Assembly (NCBI GenBank): GCA_004123355.1
Contig: SCHM01000009.1
Span: forward strand, 1-64,000
DNA: 64,000 nt
Reading direction: 5' to 3'
Source of the DNA: Amphirosellinia nigrospora
Taxonomy: Eukaryota; Ascomycota; Sordariomycetes; Xylariales; Xylariaceae
A program made the position numbers and the translations under genes. Of this stretch, positions 1-12,409 are shown piece after piece. The notes beneath the pieces are model-generated. The model was not told the DNA's origin and ran no database searches. It saw only the letters and a list, made by a program, of their open reading frames with translations. Numbering within the stretch: the first letter of the stretch is position 1; every line of letters starts with the position of its first letter.

Positions 1-1909
1 GTGCGAAAATAGTGGCATTGCAATCTGGCAAAGCCTGACCGAGCCGGCTGGCCACGTTCATGCCATTCTAGTGTAGTAGCAGAAGAAGAATGTGGGTAGA
101 CTATGATTTGGTACAGGTGATTTCATTCGGGAAACGGCAATCTACGAAGGTGGTTTGCAAGGGGTATGGCGGCTTGGACGGCGCGTAACGAAGCGTGCGC
201 TGGCTGCGCATTTGCCCCCTCGAGATGACAATAAAGTTTCAAAATAGAGTAATGTGAATGCCTGCTCACCTGAATACGCTAGGTACCACACAGTACACGT
301 AAACAGTACAGTATCTCTCTACTGTAGATATTGGCAACTTGTTCGAGACGAACGGCCCGAGGGACTGGAATGACGGGTTCAACGCCAAGGCCTCCAAGAG
401 TGCTAGGCAGAAGTAGGTAGCGATGAGCTGGGTTCGGGTCGTTTGGTGATCGAAAATTGTTGGGCGAAAGGCACCACAAACGGCTCGGATCTGTTGACAG
501 GGCCTGGTGCCAGAATGTCAAGAAAGGGATTGAGGGATTGCATCGAGACGGTGAAAACTTTTCGGGGTAGGGTCCGTCGGTTTATACTGCAAAGTAACTA
601 CAATGGCGTTACCGTCACTCTATCCTATTTCGATAAATAGAAGCCATGTGGCACATGTGAAGCGGCTACCCGAACAATGTGCCAATTGTCCTCTCTGCTG
701 ATATGCCACCGATGTTTGACCTGTGATCGACATGCACAACAAAAGGGAAAAATCCATGCAGGCCTTGTCTTCATTACGTATTTCGTGACTCGAAATCCGT
801 CTAGTCCAAACAAGCTGCAGAACCACCCCACCGCCATACTCAGATACAGGAGAGAAACAGTCTTATACTGTAAGGCGCATATCAATTGGTCTGACTACCT
901 TCGTTGTAGAAAAGATGGAAGTCTCCATAGCCCAAATGACTTCATCCGACTCCTTTGCAGCAGCCCAAGTCAGTCCAAGTTCACCCGCCCCCCCAGCATC
1001 CAAGATCCCGCGATAAAAAGGCGACCCATAATGGAACATACTGCCATATAGGCGAACTGCCTGATAAAGTCGCCCTTCCCTGCTCAGTCTACCATGCCGC
1101 AATAAAGCGTTTGACTACTACACCATGTGCACCACCTGCGTCTTCGAAAAGGGGAAGTTCGTGTGCCTCAAGCGCGCTCTTGGAAGTACAGTGCTCTCTA
1201 AAACAAGCGCTTAGCGAGAGATATTATAGGCGCGAGCGCGGTTCTTTTGATCATTTCATACTATCGACAATATAACAAACAATCTGCCATCAATCAAAGA
1301 GCCATGCCAGACTTCTGACGACCAATTGCCGTTCTTTCCGGAGATCATCCTCCGAGCATTTGGTCTGTTATCCCAGAATACTGACACCGTCCGGAGTGAA
1401 CCATACTTTTATCATATTATAACCCCTGATAGTAATGGAAAGCTATGACCCAGTACCTTTATTCGGCATATACAGTATGCAAAATGATGATGTCGCGCAT
1501 GACAAACGTGTCGTCCTCCATCCATTCAACCCCTTAACATCGACTTCAGCCGCTTTACCTAAACTTGGCAAAATCATGTCCAGCTGGTAAGGCTGGCTGA
1601 TTTGCCAAAACTCTTAGATTAATATACTAGCGAGCCGAAACATGTCGTCTGCCTATCAGCGCTCTTCCATTACCAAGAGGTGCGTGGCAATCGTCACGGT
1701 CACTACCGAACAAGCGAATGGCAAGTAACTCAGGTGTACGCCAGAGGATGCAATCACGCAACGGGTAAACATCTTCCATCCTCCGTAGTTGGCTCAAACA
1801 ACTTGGAACACACGATTCTTGGTTATAAAGTCTAGGCGCCCACATGAACCGCACACCTACCATGCCTTCATCGCACAGGCATCGGCTTTTCACTTGTCCA
1901 TAATTGATC
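1..1909. other. Intergenic, no recognised gene
   Basis: Normal-GC sequence. The short open frames on both strands overlap one another, match no family I know and show no convincing introns. The right end must hold the promoter of the ancestral cytochrome gene that starts at 1910, but I see no distinctive element in it. Confidence 0.5.
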
Positions 1910-2608
1910 ATGGGTCTTCTTCAAATTGTCACAGCAGTAATGGCTCTGAGCGGCGCGGCCCTCTCCGCTCCGGAGGCAACATCGGTGCTATACTGCGACC
2001 CGGAATCGGAAGTCTGCTATTCAAGCAGCACCGTAGGTATTGCGTCCATCTCGTACAGACTCGCCATTTCGAATATGACTGTTACGCCATTTAACATGCT
2101 GCTCCAAATCGTTGCCCCAAGGACAGCTCAGTAGGCTAGTTTAGCATTCGGCGGACACATGATCAATAACACGCTAGCTATGGCATGGGCAAATAGGAAT
2201 ACATCAGTGGTCTCATCTCGCTGGGCTTCGTAAGGGCCACCCTTCGCTTGAGCCGCAGAATTACAAACTAACTGCAACCTTTCAAGTGTTCACGAGCTTC
2301 CAGAGCCATACGACGGAGCTAAATACACCGTTTTAAAAGGGTCGGTGACCAATAACACACACTAGACATTAACAACGCTCTGCAAGGGCTGCTCGAGCTG
2401 GATCCATAATAGAGGTGCTAAAACGGTATTAGATCCAACCTCTCCATCGATCAATCTTGCTTGGGCGGCATCGCCATACCCTATTGGTGATCCGGCCGAC
2501 AACTACACTATGCTAGGTATTCATTCAGAGCACGGCACGTTCAACCTCGACCTAGCTGCGGCTAGGACGGATAATTTTAAAAGTTATATGCAACAACTAT
2601 CGGCTTAG
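1910..2608 (+). pseudogene. Cellobiose-dehydrogenase-type cytochrome (iron reductase) domain protein, decayed
   Basis: One frame runs 232 codons with no shift but carries four internal stops (TAG 2132, TAA 2231, TGA 2249, TAG 2363) before its final TAG. It opens with a secretion signal (GLLQIVTAVMALSGAALSA), followed by a Cys-containing N-terminus (VLYCDPESEVCYSS) and LLQIVAP. After the first stop come FGGHMINNTLAMAWAN and VVSSRWA, then PYDGAKYTVLKG, LCKGCSSW and HSEHGTFNLDLAAA. This is the order seen in secreted b-type cytochrome domains of cellobiose dehydrogenase and related single-domain proteins, which pass electrons outside the cell, for example to lytic polysaccharide monooxygenases. 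At 2132 and 2363 the family context calls for Trp, so TGG to TAG fits G-to-A change of the RIP type. The length fits a stand-alone cytochrome domain; no flavin domain follows. Family call is strong; loss of function is near certain unless the assembly is wrong. Confidence 0.85.
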
Positions 2609-3203
2609 TTCGGAAATCTGTACATACGCTATCATGCCTAGGTCTGGGTCGGCATACATAGTAGCTATTGATAGTACATATCCAACAGAAGCAAATACAC
2701 GGTGTTTCCGTACAAAATTCAATTCACCGTACCTCTTTTGCAAGCCGCAGTTTGCAGTCACCAACTTGAAGTCGGGAAGTACGGCTTTCTCGAGTTGTCG
2801 ATACGTATCTCATGATTGATTTCCGTACACTTCACTCACGTAGGTATATCGCAAACTCGATATTCTCAAAGCTATGCTAGCTTCTAACGAATTAATATCC
2901 AAACCAAGAAGGTATTTCGTACATAGTTATCAGAATCCATAATTACCGTTCTCCGCTCCCTTCAGAGCAACGGATAAAGTTCAATTCCTAAAGCATATCA
3001 AAGTCATACTCAGAGAATCCTCGCAAGAAATTGCCAAGATGTGAGGCCACCCGATATGTATCCCAGCCTTCCAAGAATGATATCTAGTAGTTGATCAACA
3101 AAGGAGAGAATGCTGCGTCGTGATGAAAAGGTATTTGCGGAGTTTTCTAACGTTCTCTGCTAAACCAGCATGGCCGTCGGCGGTCATTAAATTTGCATTG
3201 CAG
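2609..3203. other. Intergenic; upstream part of the AAA ATPase gene
   Basis: No family is recognised. A candidate first intron with donor GTATTTG near 3131 and acceptor TTGCAG ending at 3203 precedes the first exon I can read, so the true start codon of the ATPase probably lies just upstream. The frames on either side of that intron do not join cleanly and the start is left open. Confidence 0.4.
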
Positions 3204-5677
3204 GTCTTACCAACCACCACGGTGCTCGAGACTCAGCCCTTGCCCGTAATGATGACCGAGCCTCCTCGTCCCTGGACTCTATACCGTCGACCATCACTCC
3301 CGAACCACCCAACGACGCCGATGACCCATTCGCACATCTCTATTGCGTTCAATGCTCGAGTCCGCACCACGACGATGAGATGTTCTCGGATATGCCTATC
3401 TTATGCTCTCATGATATTATACCAGTAGATCCGAAAGAAGGGCGAGAGCACCTCACGGGACATATTCCAATTGTGGATCTAGAAGATTTTCGGAGACGCA
3501 GACCAGCGCTTCGAGTCGTCATCATAGATTGCTTTACCTGCCCCAACCGAAGAATTCGGCCGCACCACGATATTACAAGCTACGCAACCGAAGAGAATCG
3601 ACTAAGAAGGCCTGATAATCTCGGAAGAACAATCATAGCAATAATCAACGGGGATCTTGTCCGTTTGTTGGAGCAGAGTGCAAAATTTCCCCTCGAGGCA
3701 ATTGGATCTCGCAGACTTCTGAATTCCTTGGGGTTTCATCATGATATTATGTGCACAGTGTGGCCGTATCCATTCATCTGGCACCACCGAACTGAGCTTC
3801 AAGCCATGTCAAGACGTAAAATAAATCTTCAAGACAAAAAAAGTCTGAAGAATATCCTGGATGCCAGCGTCAACAGCCCAACAGCCAAAGCTGCCAAAAC
3901 AGGGCAACTCCTGATGCAAGGACGAGTCAATCGTGACATTCTCGAGCTCATCTACCAACCAAACCAGATTGTGATATACGATCCTCGCAACAACGATACC
4001 GAGCCAGCAGCTTACGTAGTGAAGTCTTTCGTGGCCGGATCCCTTACAATGTGGTCCTGGGCATTTGACGGCAACACGTTCATACGCCGTGAGCGCCACA
4101 TTGATGTTACCCTCCGGCACCTAGAAACGGTTGCTACCACAGAACTGGTCTGCTTTCCATTGGACCATAGCTCAAATGATCTGGTTAAAAAGCTCAGATT
4201 TCGCGGAAACAAGTTTTGGAACCATAGACGACGCAAGGTTGTGGCTTATAGAGAGCTGCATACCGAGAGCAAACCCGGAAATGTAAGTCTACAATGCGAT
4301 ATAATGCAGTGTTATGAACGAACTAAGGCTATTGTTATAGTTCGGATCTAGGTTTATCGTTGATACCTTGACATACGCCAGGTTCCACCCTGGTGGTTTG
4401 CGATTAGGGCCTGTCTCCACCCCGTTACGAATTGACTTGTTCCCTCAAAAACTTCGACTGGATGACGAGCCCTCGGATAAGATGATGCTAATGATGCCGT
4501 CAATAACAAATGGGTTTAACCTTTTGACAAAACGTTGGGGTAAGCACGTCGATGTGTCAATTTTGGGTAAGCATTAACCTAAGATGACAAATAGAATCAC
4601 TCCTCGTAGAGCAATTAGAGGAACCGAACTGGAACCAGCATGCTTATAGTCGCCTGATACTCCCTCCTAAGATTAAGGATCTGGTTCGAAGTATGGTACT
4701 TACTCAAGATCAAGCAAACGGCCAAGAAGATTTCATCAAAGGGAAAGGAGACGCCTTGGTGATGTTGCTTCACGGCAGTCCAGGGACTGGAAAGACATTG
4801 ACTGCGGGTTAGTCACCCTATGAAGAGAGTTCAATGATATCACCTCTTACTAACCAACGTCGGTATTCTCATGTGTATAGAATGGTATATCTAAACAAGA
4901 ACCCTAGGTGGTATCATGATCTGCTAACGCGACTAAAGTGTGGCCGAGCTCGCCAAGCGACCCCTGTATCGCGTTACTTGTGGTGATATAGGTACCGACG
5001 CCGACGCAGTCGAGAAATATCTCGAGTCTGTGCTTTACCTGGGCAAGATCTGGAACTGCGGTATGTGGTTCGCACCCCTAAAATATTAAAGCATACCTGT
5101 CTGAACTCATTTAAAGTCCTTTTATTCGATGAAGCGGATGTATTCCTAGAGGAACGCTCCCTTACAGACCTTCACAGAAATAGTCTAGTATCAGGTAAGC
5201 CTCAAGCTTGATAGAGACGCAAGTTAAATGTCTGCGACGCTTACACTGTCGAACCAGTTTTCTTGCGGGTACTTGAGTATTACGAGGGAATTATCATCTT
5301 GACGAGTAATCGAGTGGGCACATTTGATGAAGCCTTTAAATCCAGGATTCAGCTCGCTATTCACTACCCCGAGCTCACACGATTGTCACGCCCAGATCTG
5401 GGAGAACTTCTTCCACATGCTTTCAGATGACGATTTCAAGTCCAGCCTGGATGAGCTGCACGAACGACTTGATGAGCTTGCGGAGAAGCCCATGAATGGC
5501 AGACAAATCAGGAATGCAATTACGGCAGCGAAGCGTCTGTCATTAGCGAGAAGAGAAGCGCTCAAGTTCGACCACATCATGCATGTTATTGATGTTGCTT
5601 CAGACTTTGACAAGTACATAGAAAAGGTTCATGGTCACTCGGACGCGGATCATGCGAGGCATGAGAAGACCCGATAG
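3204..5677 (+). CDS. Fungal AAA ATPase with DUF7025-type N-terminal region, six introns and one apparent frameshift
   Basis: Exons: 3204-4282, 4341-4539, 4595-4807, a 4-nt microexon 4881-4884, 4939-5060, 5117-5194, 5258-5677. The N-terminal half carries the fungal DUF7025-type signature (WPYPFIWHHRTEL, FIVDTLTYARFHP). The ATPase part has Walker A HGSPGTGKT (about 4772-4798), PLYRVTCGDIGTD, Walker B LLFDEADVFLEER (about 5119-5157) and the sensor/arginine region LTSNRVGTFDEAFKSRIQL, then a C-terminal helical tail. Such proteins are presumed energy-driven remodelers; no substrate is known. Reading through TAECVAEL requires the microexon. Between PELTRLSR and QIWENFF the frame shifts by one base in a CGCCC tract near 5391. 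Without the shift the tail is lost, so this is a recent pseudogene or a one-base assembly error. The start codon upstream of 3204 is unresolved. Confidence 0.85.
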
Positions 5678-6295
5678 AGCCAATATGATGGGCCTCTTGT
5701 CATGAACCAACAGTGCTGCAAGCCAGACCAGGGAAATCCAGTGTGTGTGGAACAACAGGGATGCTTAGGTACAAATGCAATCACACGAGACTCCTACAAG
5801 AGATCACATCACCAAATCCCGCAAGATGCAGGAGATCCAAAAGATAGGATCTCGCAATGACAAGGAAAGAAGCCTTTGTCAAAGCCATGAAGGCTAGATA
5901 CAATGGAGAACGCACCACACGTGACCACCTGAGTGTATATAAGATGGCTTCATCCCCGACGAGTAATTCGGGGAACTTAGACCCCAAGATAACAAAACGA
6001 TACCATGCATGATTCTTGGCAGCATTACAATGACATGAGGCACTTATGTATCGAGTCATTCCTTCAGTCAATTTTCACTCTATATATTGGACTCTTTCTT
6101 GAAATCAAATAAGCGACACCTCCTGACGACTCTGAACAAAGTAAATTACTCAGTTGACGATGTTTCTATCATATCTTCCACAATGGCATGTTTGACAGCC
6201 AGCTAAACCATGAAACAAACGAATCACTTGATATTCCAAGTATTTTTGTGCATGTGGATGATGCTTTAAAAACATCCAGTGGAACGTGAGCAGAA
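5678..6295. other. Intergenic between convergent genes
   Basis: Lies between the 3' ends of the plus-strand ATPase and the minus-strand DUF7708 gene, so it should hold both 3' ends. No gene, repeat or RNA is recognised. Confidence 0.5.
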
Positions 6296-8064
6296 TCAGT
6301 GCCTTCGCTTAGCTCGTCGATGTTGAGAATGCCGCTTGCGCTGAAAGAGTGATGCTGTTTTGGGCCTTTGTGGTCTTCCAACATCCAATTTTAACCAAGA
6401 GCCCGAGTCCCATGTCGACATCATGAGGCTTGTGTCAAGGTTAGCCGCTGAAACAACTATCTTTACAGCCGTTGAGCCCAGAGATCCCAGCACGGAATCA
6501 AGCCACTTCGTAGTATGATATCGGTTTCGACCCAGAGCGCTTGAAAGAAGGTCACTGTCCAACACTATGTACACCTTATCGAGGCCAATTAACGCACGAT
6601 TGAGGAGTGATAGCCAGTCCTGCTCGCTCGAAGCCTCTCTTAAGCTTGCTGCCGTAATAGTGCTGGAATTTGCGGTGAGAGCGGCGGGATTTATCTGTAT
6701 CGTATGCAAGACGACCATGCGCAAAACGTCAACGGCAGATAATGACGTTTCCCAATACTGGGGGAACCGGAGACTCCAGATTATGGGTCGGTTTGCTTCT
6801 TTGATCGTTGTAATCAAATTGACAAGAAAGTCCCTGGCGTCGCTTATCGTTGGCGCCTCAGCTGCCAGTAACATGCTGTTCTCATGGGAAGACCAGCTTT
6901 CAAGGACCGCGACATTCGACACGAGGGCTGAAGTGTCTCTTCCTTGATGGGATCGCTTCCGAAAAGACCTACAGAAGGCTAAACATTCTCCCGCTGTAGG
7001 CAAATGGCTCAGAAATGGCTGAGATAAGAGCGTTGCGCTATGTATCTTCCCGATAGTTTCCTTCTGTTCTCTCAGATCCGCGCGTATGCTTAGGTTTACA
7101 CCTGTTTGATCTGCGGATCGTGTCAGGAAGAAGTGAGCGTGGTCGTGAGTTTAGCAGGGATCAACATACCGAGCACCGCTTGCTGCAGTAATTCTCTCGT
7201 CTGCACAAGTTCCTTACGAGCAAGCGTGAGCTCGATGTGCATGTCCCTCATCTCAGCTTGCAACGCCGACTCGGCGTACTCTGCCAGTTTCTTCGCCTCA
7301 CCTTCATAAGCAGCTAAGCTGTCCTCAAATCCAATTGCCCATGGTTGAAAGATAGAACTAAAAGTGTGCGATAATTTCCCCTGATCTAGCCACTTTTGTA
7401 TCTTAATGAAGAACCGCATTAATCTAGTCTACAGAGTCGCTGCCACGCGTTTCATCTGCGCTGTGCGATACAGTCGCAACGCGAGGGTGACCCTTGGCAA
7501 AACGTCTGCAATTTTGCTCAAGGCCTTTGAAATCTCTTTCACGATAATGTCACGATTTGCAACAGCCTGCAGGCCAAATGAGATCACAATCAGACATTGT
7601 AAAAGGATGCAAACACAAGATTGGGGATATACCATAAACACTAATTTGAATGTGCCCCATGCCAAAGACACATACTCAGGATGATGTTGAACAAGGACAT
7701 CCAACACAACCCCGTAATGAACAATACGCGTAGACAGAGCCGATATCCATTTGAATGTGCTAGACTCAGACTTTTGTTCATACTTTCATCGCTGCCGATA
7801 CTGCTACTTGTGCATCTCGCATCGTGAATGAGGCGTTTGTCCAATCCTTTGGGAGGGTATTGTTGTTGCATAACTTCCTGAACATCTCTCTGGCTGTTTC
7901 ATAGGTGTCCTGGATGAACGAGTCATAGCTATATACAAACAGATGTTCAATAAGTACATCCTAATATCGTGAGAAATCAGGGAACTTGATCGAACTTACT
8001 CCTGGGAGCCATCTGACTTGTACCATTCGGTAATGATCGGGTCGAACGCCTCAATAGCGTCCAT
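6296..8064 (-). pseudogene. DUF7708-type fungal protein, nearly intact but with one frameshift and one stop
   Basis: Start ATG at 8064 (MDAIEAFDPIITEWYKSDG). Introns by minus-strand splice sites: 7929-7999, 7567-7632 and 7102-7169. The spliced product carries the DUF7708 core: VLDVLVQHHPEYVSLAWG, KALSKIADVLPR, FIKIQKWLDQGKLSHTFSS, AEMRDMHIELTLARKEL. A C-terminal part with RPIIWSLRF and LDKVYIVLD resembles the P-loop-like half of these proteins, and the end is basic (KRHSQHRRAKRRH). These proteins are abundant in ascomycetes, often near repeats, and some members carry NACHT/ankyrin parts; function unknown. Two lesions: an extra A in a short run near 7784-7786 (before YEQKSESS), and TAG at 7429-7431 where relatives have a Tyr codon. 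Everything else stays open, so decay is recent or partly sequencing error. Confidence 0.8.
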
Positions 8065-9289
8065 GTCGTTCCGAAACCACTTCCACGCAGGGATTTGTTT
8101 GTTTGCGGAGAGTTAGGAGGGGAAAGGAACAAGCGGTCACGCAACCCGCCACATCATTACTAGCCACCCTCGTGGCTGCATGAGAGGTGGCTTGGGGTAC
8201 AGGTAGGTAGCGGTCCGGCGACAGGTATCCAGGTACCACCATCTTCCGTCTACCTCAACACCACGACAACACGAGTTTGTCTAATTGGTGGTCACAGGGT
8301 TACAGTAGCAGCCATACTTCTTACGGTAGGCAAAAGAATGCGAAATGTTCCATTCGCCACCAGCCTTATCCATGATGACAATCCTTGCAAGGCTGGTGAT
8401 TGGTTAGCAACCGGAGTTGAGACGTATTGTGGGTGGGTGGGGGCCAAGGGAAGAAAGAGTCTTCGTCTATCAACAGATATAGAAGATACAAGCGCCAAAT
8501 TATGACAAGATATGTAATGCGATGATGCTACTCTGGTTTCTCATCAACGGCTGTTGGTCATGATTCATTTGACTTGGTTCAGCTGGACGCAGTTGAGCAC
8601 AGCCAACCCGGATGTTCAGGACCAATCATCCTCAGAATCTTGGGAAAGAGGGGAGGGTTGGGACGAGCGCAGCAGAGACAGCAAGCCGTTGGCCGGGTTC
8701 CAAGGTGGACGTCCAAGGTGCTGGTGAGCGGCTGAGACCTTCCTTAAATGACTGTACATTCCAGGGTGGCGCTAGGGAGGTAGCAGCTGGCGGGAGATCA
8801 TCATAGAATACGTCTCAACGTCTCAATTGCAAGTGTACTCCTGTATCTTGAAACTCTACTACCAGAGGCGCGGTAAAATGGTTGCTCGGATTAACATGGC
8901 TGATATATGGCAACAGAGCACCCAGGTGCGTAGTCTCGATTGCCAGATCAGTGGACCGCGCGCCAACGAGAGACCAGCCAGGGGGCTCCCTTCCGTGTGC
9001 GTGTCCTCCATACACAAGCATGCAACCACCCGATACGTCTCGATGCACCAACTCCAATGCGAGCCTCGCCACGCTCTTGCCTGCACCCCATCGAGCCGTA
9101 AATGATGACTTGACTGTGCTGAGGCCAGATGACATTTCTTATCTCGACACAGAGCTTAGTGTCGGCAGACTACCTTATACCGATTCTCCGACTGGTTGGG
9201 GGCCGCGGGACGACCCATGCCGCCCCGCCCTCTGCACTACTGTGTCGGGACACCGTCCTTATTCGTATCAATCTTATAGCAGAGACCTC
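8065..9289. other. Intergenic, no recognised gene
   Basis: Holds the putative promoter of the minus-strand DUF7708 gene, then about 1 kb of normal-GC DNA with overlapping short frames on both strands that match nothing I know. It ends at the copia fragment. Confidence 0.45.
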
Positions 9290-9604
9290 TTTGCAGCTCT
9301 GATAGGCTAGAACTATGTCATCGATGTAGCTGAATACAAGGATTCCATCCTTGGAGTAGCAACACGGCTCGTGTGGTACTACTAAGTAACCTAATCTAGA
9401 GAGCGTTGAAGTCAATTCTTTCTGCCATAGTAAAGGAGACTCCCTGAGTCCGTATAAGGCCTTCTGTAGCCTTAAGAGAGTACCTGACTTGCGGTAGCCG
9501 GGAGGCATCTTCATGTAGATTTCCTTATCTAGCTTGGCGTTGACGAAGGCATTGACCGCGTCGTATTGCTTGAGCTCTAGGTCGAACTTGGCTGTAATAG
9601 CCAT
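9290..9604 (-). mobile_element. Ty1/copia reverse-transcriptase fragment (fossil)
   Basis: The minus strand encodes a copia-type reverse-transcriptase stretch (LKQYDAVNAFVNAKLDKEIY, ALYGLRESPLLW, FSYIDDIVL). Only this part of the polymerase is present; no gag, integrase or LTR was seen beside it. It sits at the left edge of the AT-rich block and is less mutated than the repeats that follow. It is a separate, truncated copy from the copia relic at 46.5-49.3 kb. Confidence 0.85.
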
Positions 9605-9910
9605 AAGGGTGGGTTATTACCTGGAGGCGTACCTTTTTTGTAATAAACAATAGGTTTCTTAATCACAGCACTAAAAACTAAAGGCCCCTTCAACCTAAGG
9701 GCAAGGAAGCCTTTGTTTTTAATTCTTATAAGCTATTAGTTCGCAAAGCTGTTATATACATATAGTAAAAGTAATAGTATAACGCATTTTTACGTGAAAT
9801 AACTACTTAATTAAAGTAGCCACTCCACTTATTTATATAAAAAACATTAATACTTTTATTGTATGATAATTTATAACTTTACAAATATTATAAGTATAAG
9901 CTAGTAAATA

Positions 9911-11756
9911 ACGTACTATATAAATATCCTAGCTATATAAGCATTTTAGCTACTTTTATTAACTTTTGTACGATATATATTTTTTTTTTTTATATTTTAA
10001 CAAATAATAATAGTATTATTATATAAAAAAAAAGATTTATAGCTTGCTTTGCGGGCTATAAAACGTAACGAAAATTTATTTTTTTAATATGCTATAAAAT
10101 CTATAATATTTTTTATATAACTTTTATTACTTGCTACGCCAGAATTTTTTTTTAAATATAAAAAACGTTTAATAATATACCGATTATTAAAATTCGAAAA
10201 AAAATTAATCGTATAAATATATTTAACTTAAATTTACGAAAATTTCTATTTAAATTAAATAATATTAAAAATATAGCTAATTAATTATTATATAAATATA
10301 ATATATTATTTATTAAGGTTAATTAAGCATTAAATTTTACATAATAATTATTTAATTTTCGAACGTATTTTAACTATTAAATCGAGTATTAGCGAGTTTT
10401 ATACGAAAATTCTAACAAATATTAAAAATAGTTTAAGCTTATATAAAATATAATTATAGCTAAAAATATTTATAAAATAAATATTTATAACTTTAACGAA
10501 ATAAAGTTTATAATAAACTAAATATTATTTAAAATAATTATAACGTTATATAAACGTTATAAATAATTAAAAATTGTTTAATAAAATAATTAAAAATAAA
10601 TAATTATTATTTATACTATTTATTATATAGTTATTATTTTATTATATTATTTTAGCTAAGTTAACTTATTTATTATTTTAATATAAAAATAGCTATTTAT
10701 TAACGGATTAAAAAATTAAAATAATAAAAAATAGCTAAACTATAAACGAAAAAAGTTTTAATTAAATTAAATATTTCGATATTATATATAATATATTATA
10801 TAAAAAATATTTATTACTTTTTAATTTTAAATAGCTATAAAAATTATTATTTTATCGAATTTAAATCGTATATTAAAAAATATAAAATTATTATTTTTAT
10901 ATATTTATTTATTTATTATATAAACTTTAGCTTTTAAATATTAATTATTTTAATTTTTTAAAATAATTATATAATAAATAAATTAATAAATTAGCTTAAG
11001 TTTATATTATTTATATTAAAAAAAAGATTTTTTTATATTTTTTATATTATATATAATATTGTAATAATATTAAAAAATATTAAAAAAAGCTTTTAAAAAG
11101 CTAGCTTTATTTTATATAATTTAAAGTATATTATTTTATAATTTTTGCTTAAAAATTTAACTAAAACGCCCCTAAAATTATCTGATAGATTTTAAATTTA
11201 AAAGTTATAAATATTTTATAACGTAAAGAATATTAAATTATAAGCTTAATATATTAAATATAAAATTATATAATATTAAAACAGTTTTTTTATAGCTATT
11301 TTAAATATAATTAATTTAATTGCAAAAAAATAAATATATTAAAATATTAAATTATACTATTTTAATTTAAAATAACTAAACTTTAAAAAATAAATTATAA
11401 ACTAAGCTAATATTATTATATAAAAATAAATAAATTTAAATCAAAAAAATATTTATTATATAAAAAAAATAAAATTAAAAAACTAAAAAGCTATTAAAAG
11501 CTAAATAAATAATAAAATATAATTAAATAATCGTTATACGAAAAAAATATTATAAATAAATAGTACTATAAAATTTATAGCAAGCTTAAATATAATACGC
11601 GCATATATTAAAACAAAGTAAAAATATCTAGCGAAAGTAATTCTAATTAAATTTAATTAATTTTTTATATTATAGTTAAATTATTTTAATTGTTTATATA
11701 AAAGTGCTAAAAGGTAGCCAAAATACTTATATAGCTAGGATGCTTGTATAGTACGT
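9911..11756. mobile_element. Fot1/pogo-like TIR DNA transposon, RIP-mutated, copy 1
   Basis: Flanked by TA on both sides (9909-9910 and 11757-11758). The first about 60 bases are repeated inverted at the end: the left begins ACGTACTATATAAATATCC and the right, read in reverse complement, begins ACGTACTATACAAGCATCC; both continue AGCTATATAAG then a TTTT tract. At 1,846 bp with long TIRs and a TA duplication it fits fungal Fot1/pogo elements of the Tc1/mariner superfamily. The interior is so AT-rich that no transposase frame survives. Copies at 26782-29166 and 38956-41575 and a fragment at 32269-33050 share its sequence, which supplies the duplication RIP needs. The superfamily rests on size, TIR and TA, not on protein. 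Confidence 0.75.
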
Positions 11757-11890
11757 TAGTACTATTAGGTTTATAATAAAAAAAGGAATTTAAAAGTACT
11801 TTGTAATAAATAGCTATAATATTGCCTTCGCCACTACGATATGAGCGATCGATGTAGAATACACAGTTTACCTCAGCTATCGAAAAGATG

Positions 11891-12260
11891 ACGGGAGATG
11901 TCGACACCCTCGACATCTGGAAGTCCCTCCGGGGAGGTCCCTTGTTCGATGCCGTCAAGAACATGCTGCCCTGTCCTCCATCGGGCCACCAACTAACGCA
12001 AATCATAGACCGGGAAATCCTGTTGAGCACCTAGAGCCCCCCACGGAGATGCAGCATAGCACATTAGAGCCACGCAGTGACGACTGACTGGCCAGCCTCG
12101 ATTCAGCAGACCAGGATCTGAGAGTCCATGCCCCAACTAAACCAAGTTCTGGAGCATGAGGCAATTCTTATGTTGCATCCGAGCCAGCCGAATCAAATTT
12201 GGGAGGCTCTTCAACAATATCATTGCTGTTGTGCTGAGTGATTGTGGAGCACCCTGTCCT
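11891..12260 (+). pseudogene. Unrecognised degraded coding stretch
   Basis: Opens with MTGDVDTLDIWKSLRGG and GHQLTQIIDREILLST, then a stop at about 12032-12034. Downstream in another frame, peptides such as QLNQVLEHEAILMLHPSQP and QIWEALQQY look protein-like. I do not recognise the family. The composition is normal GC, unlike the AT block on both sides. It could be the 5' part of the locus that continues at 12410 or a separate relic. Confidence 0.3.
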
Positions 12261-12409
12261 CTTGAAAGCAGCCTGACTCAACATATAAGGATTGCCACAT
12301 CCCTCTGCATTCCCGAGGTCATATTGAGGTATCATATCACCCTCAAGGCTCAGCTACAGGCTCTCCCTTTCCGCGCTAGCTAGCCAGTGCATCATTGTCA
12401 CTGACCGCC

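Noticed and set aside
6567-6947. 126-residue plus-strand open frame
   Set aside because: It is antisense to the C-terminal exon of the DUF7708 gene, which carries the recognisable protein.
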